NCBI GenBank assembly: GCA_022448425.1
Contig: JAKVCY010000113.1
Span: 1 to 43,413, forward strand
DNA from: Thalassotalea sp.
GTDB lineage: Bacteria > Pseudomonadota > Gammaproteobacteria > Enterobacterales > Alteromonadaceae
Direction: 5' to 3'
DNA: 43,413 nt
The translations under genes were made by a program, and so were the position numbers. Under the pieces are notes generated by a model. It had not been told where the DNA came from. It worked only from the letters and a program-made list of their open reading frames with translations, and searched no databases. Shown here piece after piece: positions 43,276 to 43,413 of this stretch (position 1 is the stretch's first letter; each line of letters starts with the position of its first letter).

Positions 43276-43413
43276 AGGGCAAGATCATACTTTGACTTGC
43301 GTAACTAGTAGAATTTGTGATCAAATCTAGCTTTTTAGGCTAGCTCATGTCATTTATCACCCACTTCAATAGTCTCAAAGATACTCGCTCTCACATCAAT
43401 AAAAAGCATGACC
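43276..43413 (+). mobile_element. Left part of an ISAs1-like insertion sequence
   Basis: The window ends inside this element. The presumed left end is at CAGGGCAAGATC (43276), about 70 bp before the transposase ATG, which fits the ISAs1 family's CAG-starting terminal repeats. The other end and target duplication are not visible. Confidence 0.5.
43347..43413 (+). CDS. ISAs1-family transposase, N-terminal fragment
   Basis: The first 22 codons are open to the window edge and read MSFITHFNSLKDTRSHINKK then HD. The F-x-x-L-x-D-x-R...H order is the start of the DDE_Tnp_1-associated domain (PF13808) of ISAs1-type transposases. Too short to tell whether the gene is intact. The family is known for H-repeat-associated proteins, so an element of that type is another option. 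Confidence 0.65.
   Translation, partial: MSFITHFNSLKDTRSHINKKHD

Noticed and set aside
1..43413. CRISPR arrays, tRNA or rRNA genes, toxin-antitoxin or known phage-defence genes
   Set aside because: No regularly spaced repeats, no cloverleaf-like sequences and no defence-family motifs were seen on either strand.

Overview
The window reads as a chromosomal segment of a marine gammaproteobacterium, most likely from the Alteromonadales (Colwellia/Thalassotalea type). This rests on the E. coli-like but diverged LexA, FabR, SthA, NfuA, TrmA and BioH, on a complete aa3-type cytochrome oxidase cluster, on an exosortase-A-style polysaccharide ligase, and on moderate to low GC. The assignment comes from reading the sequence; no database search was run. 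Both window edges are cut inside insertion sequences: the 3' end of an IS5-family transposase on the left and the 5' end of an ISAs1-like transposase on the right.

Region 1 (about 600-16830, all minus strand) is one long, tightly packed exopolysaccharide operon, transcribed right to left. In order it encodes: a nucleotide-sugar epimerase; a CelD/FemAB-like acetyltransferase; a flippase; an ATP-grasp protein fused to a low-molecular-weight tyrosine phosphatase; a WalW-like polysaccharide deacetylase; a membrane-anchored PHP-domain protein; a lipoprotein; a GT4 glycosyltransferase; a 28-residue membrane microprotein; an O-antigen-ligase-like protein of the exosortase-A-associated type; a GT-A-like glycosyltransferase; an SGNH hydrolase; a sulfotransferase; and a second flippase. 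The last 5 kb look more AT-rich by eye and end at a broken gene and the IS5 remnant, as expected for a variable glycan-specific tail. No exosortase, Wzc-type kinase or export porin lies in the window.

Region 2 (about 16830-18640) holds lexA with a LexA box overlapping its own promoter, a small divergent gene of unknown function with its own terminator, and two gene-poor stretches.

Region 3 (18645-27722, plus strand except one small gene) is a full cytochrome c oxidase biogenesis cluster: subunit II with two fused cytochrome c domains, subunit I, Cox11/CtaG, subunit III, SURF1, a SCO-like membrane protein of unnamed type, CtaA (heme A synthase), CtaB (heme O synthase) and a SCO1/SenC copper chaperone. 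A DUF2909 membrane protein sits on the other strand.

Region 4 (27770-43147) is housekeeping and mixed: a secreted polysaccharide deacetylase, a DinF-type MATE transporter, nfuA with a near-consensus IscR type-1 site, an M14 carboxypeptidase, comF, bioH, a small protein resembling the C-terminus of flagellar rod proteins, a SprA-like putative metalloprotease, a periplasmic histidine phosphatase coupled to sthA, a fatty-acid desaturase facing fabR across a FabR-like operator, trmA, and a secreted helical-repeat protein of unknown function next to the ISAs1 element.

The best candidates for undescribed biology are: the ATP-grasp/phosphatase fusion, deacetylase, PHP protein and lipoprotein block in the EPS operon; the translationally coupled 28-residue microprotein; the CxxxC SCO-like protein inside the oxidase operon; the flagellar-rod-like mini-protein beside a SprA-like protease; and the C-terminal helical-repeat protein.
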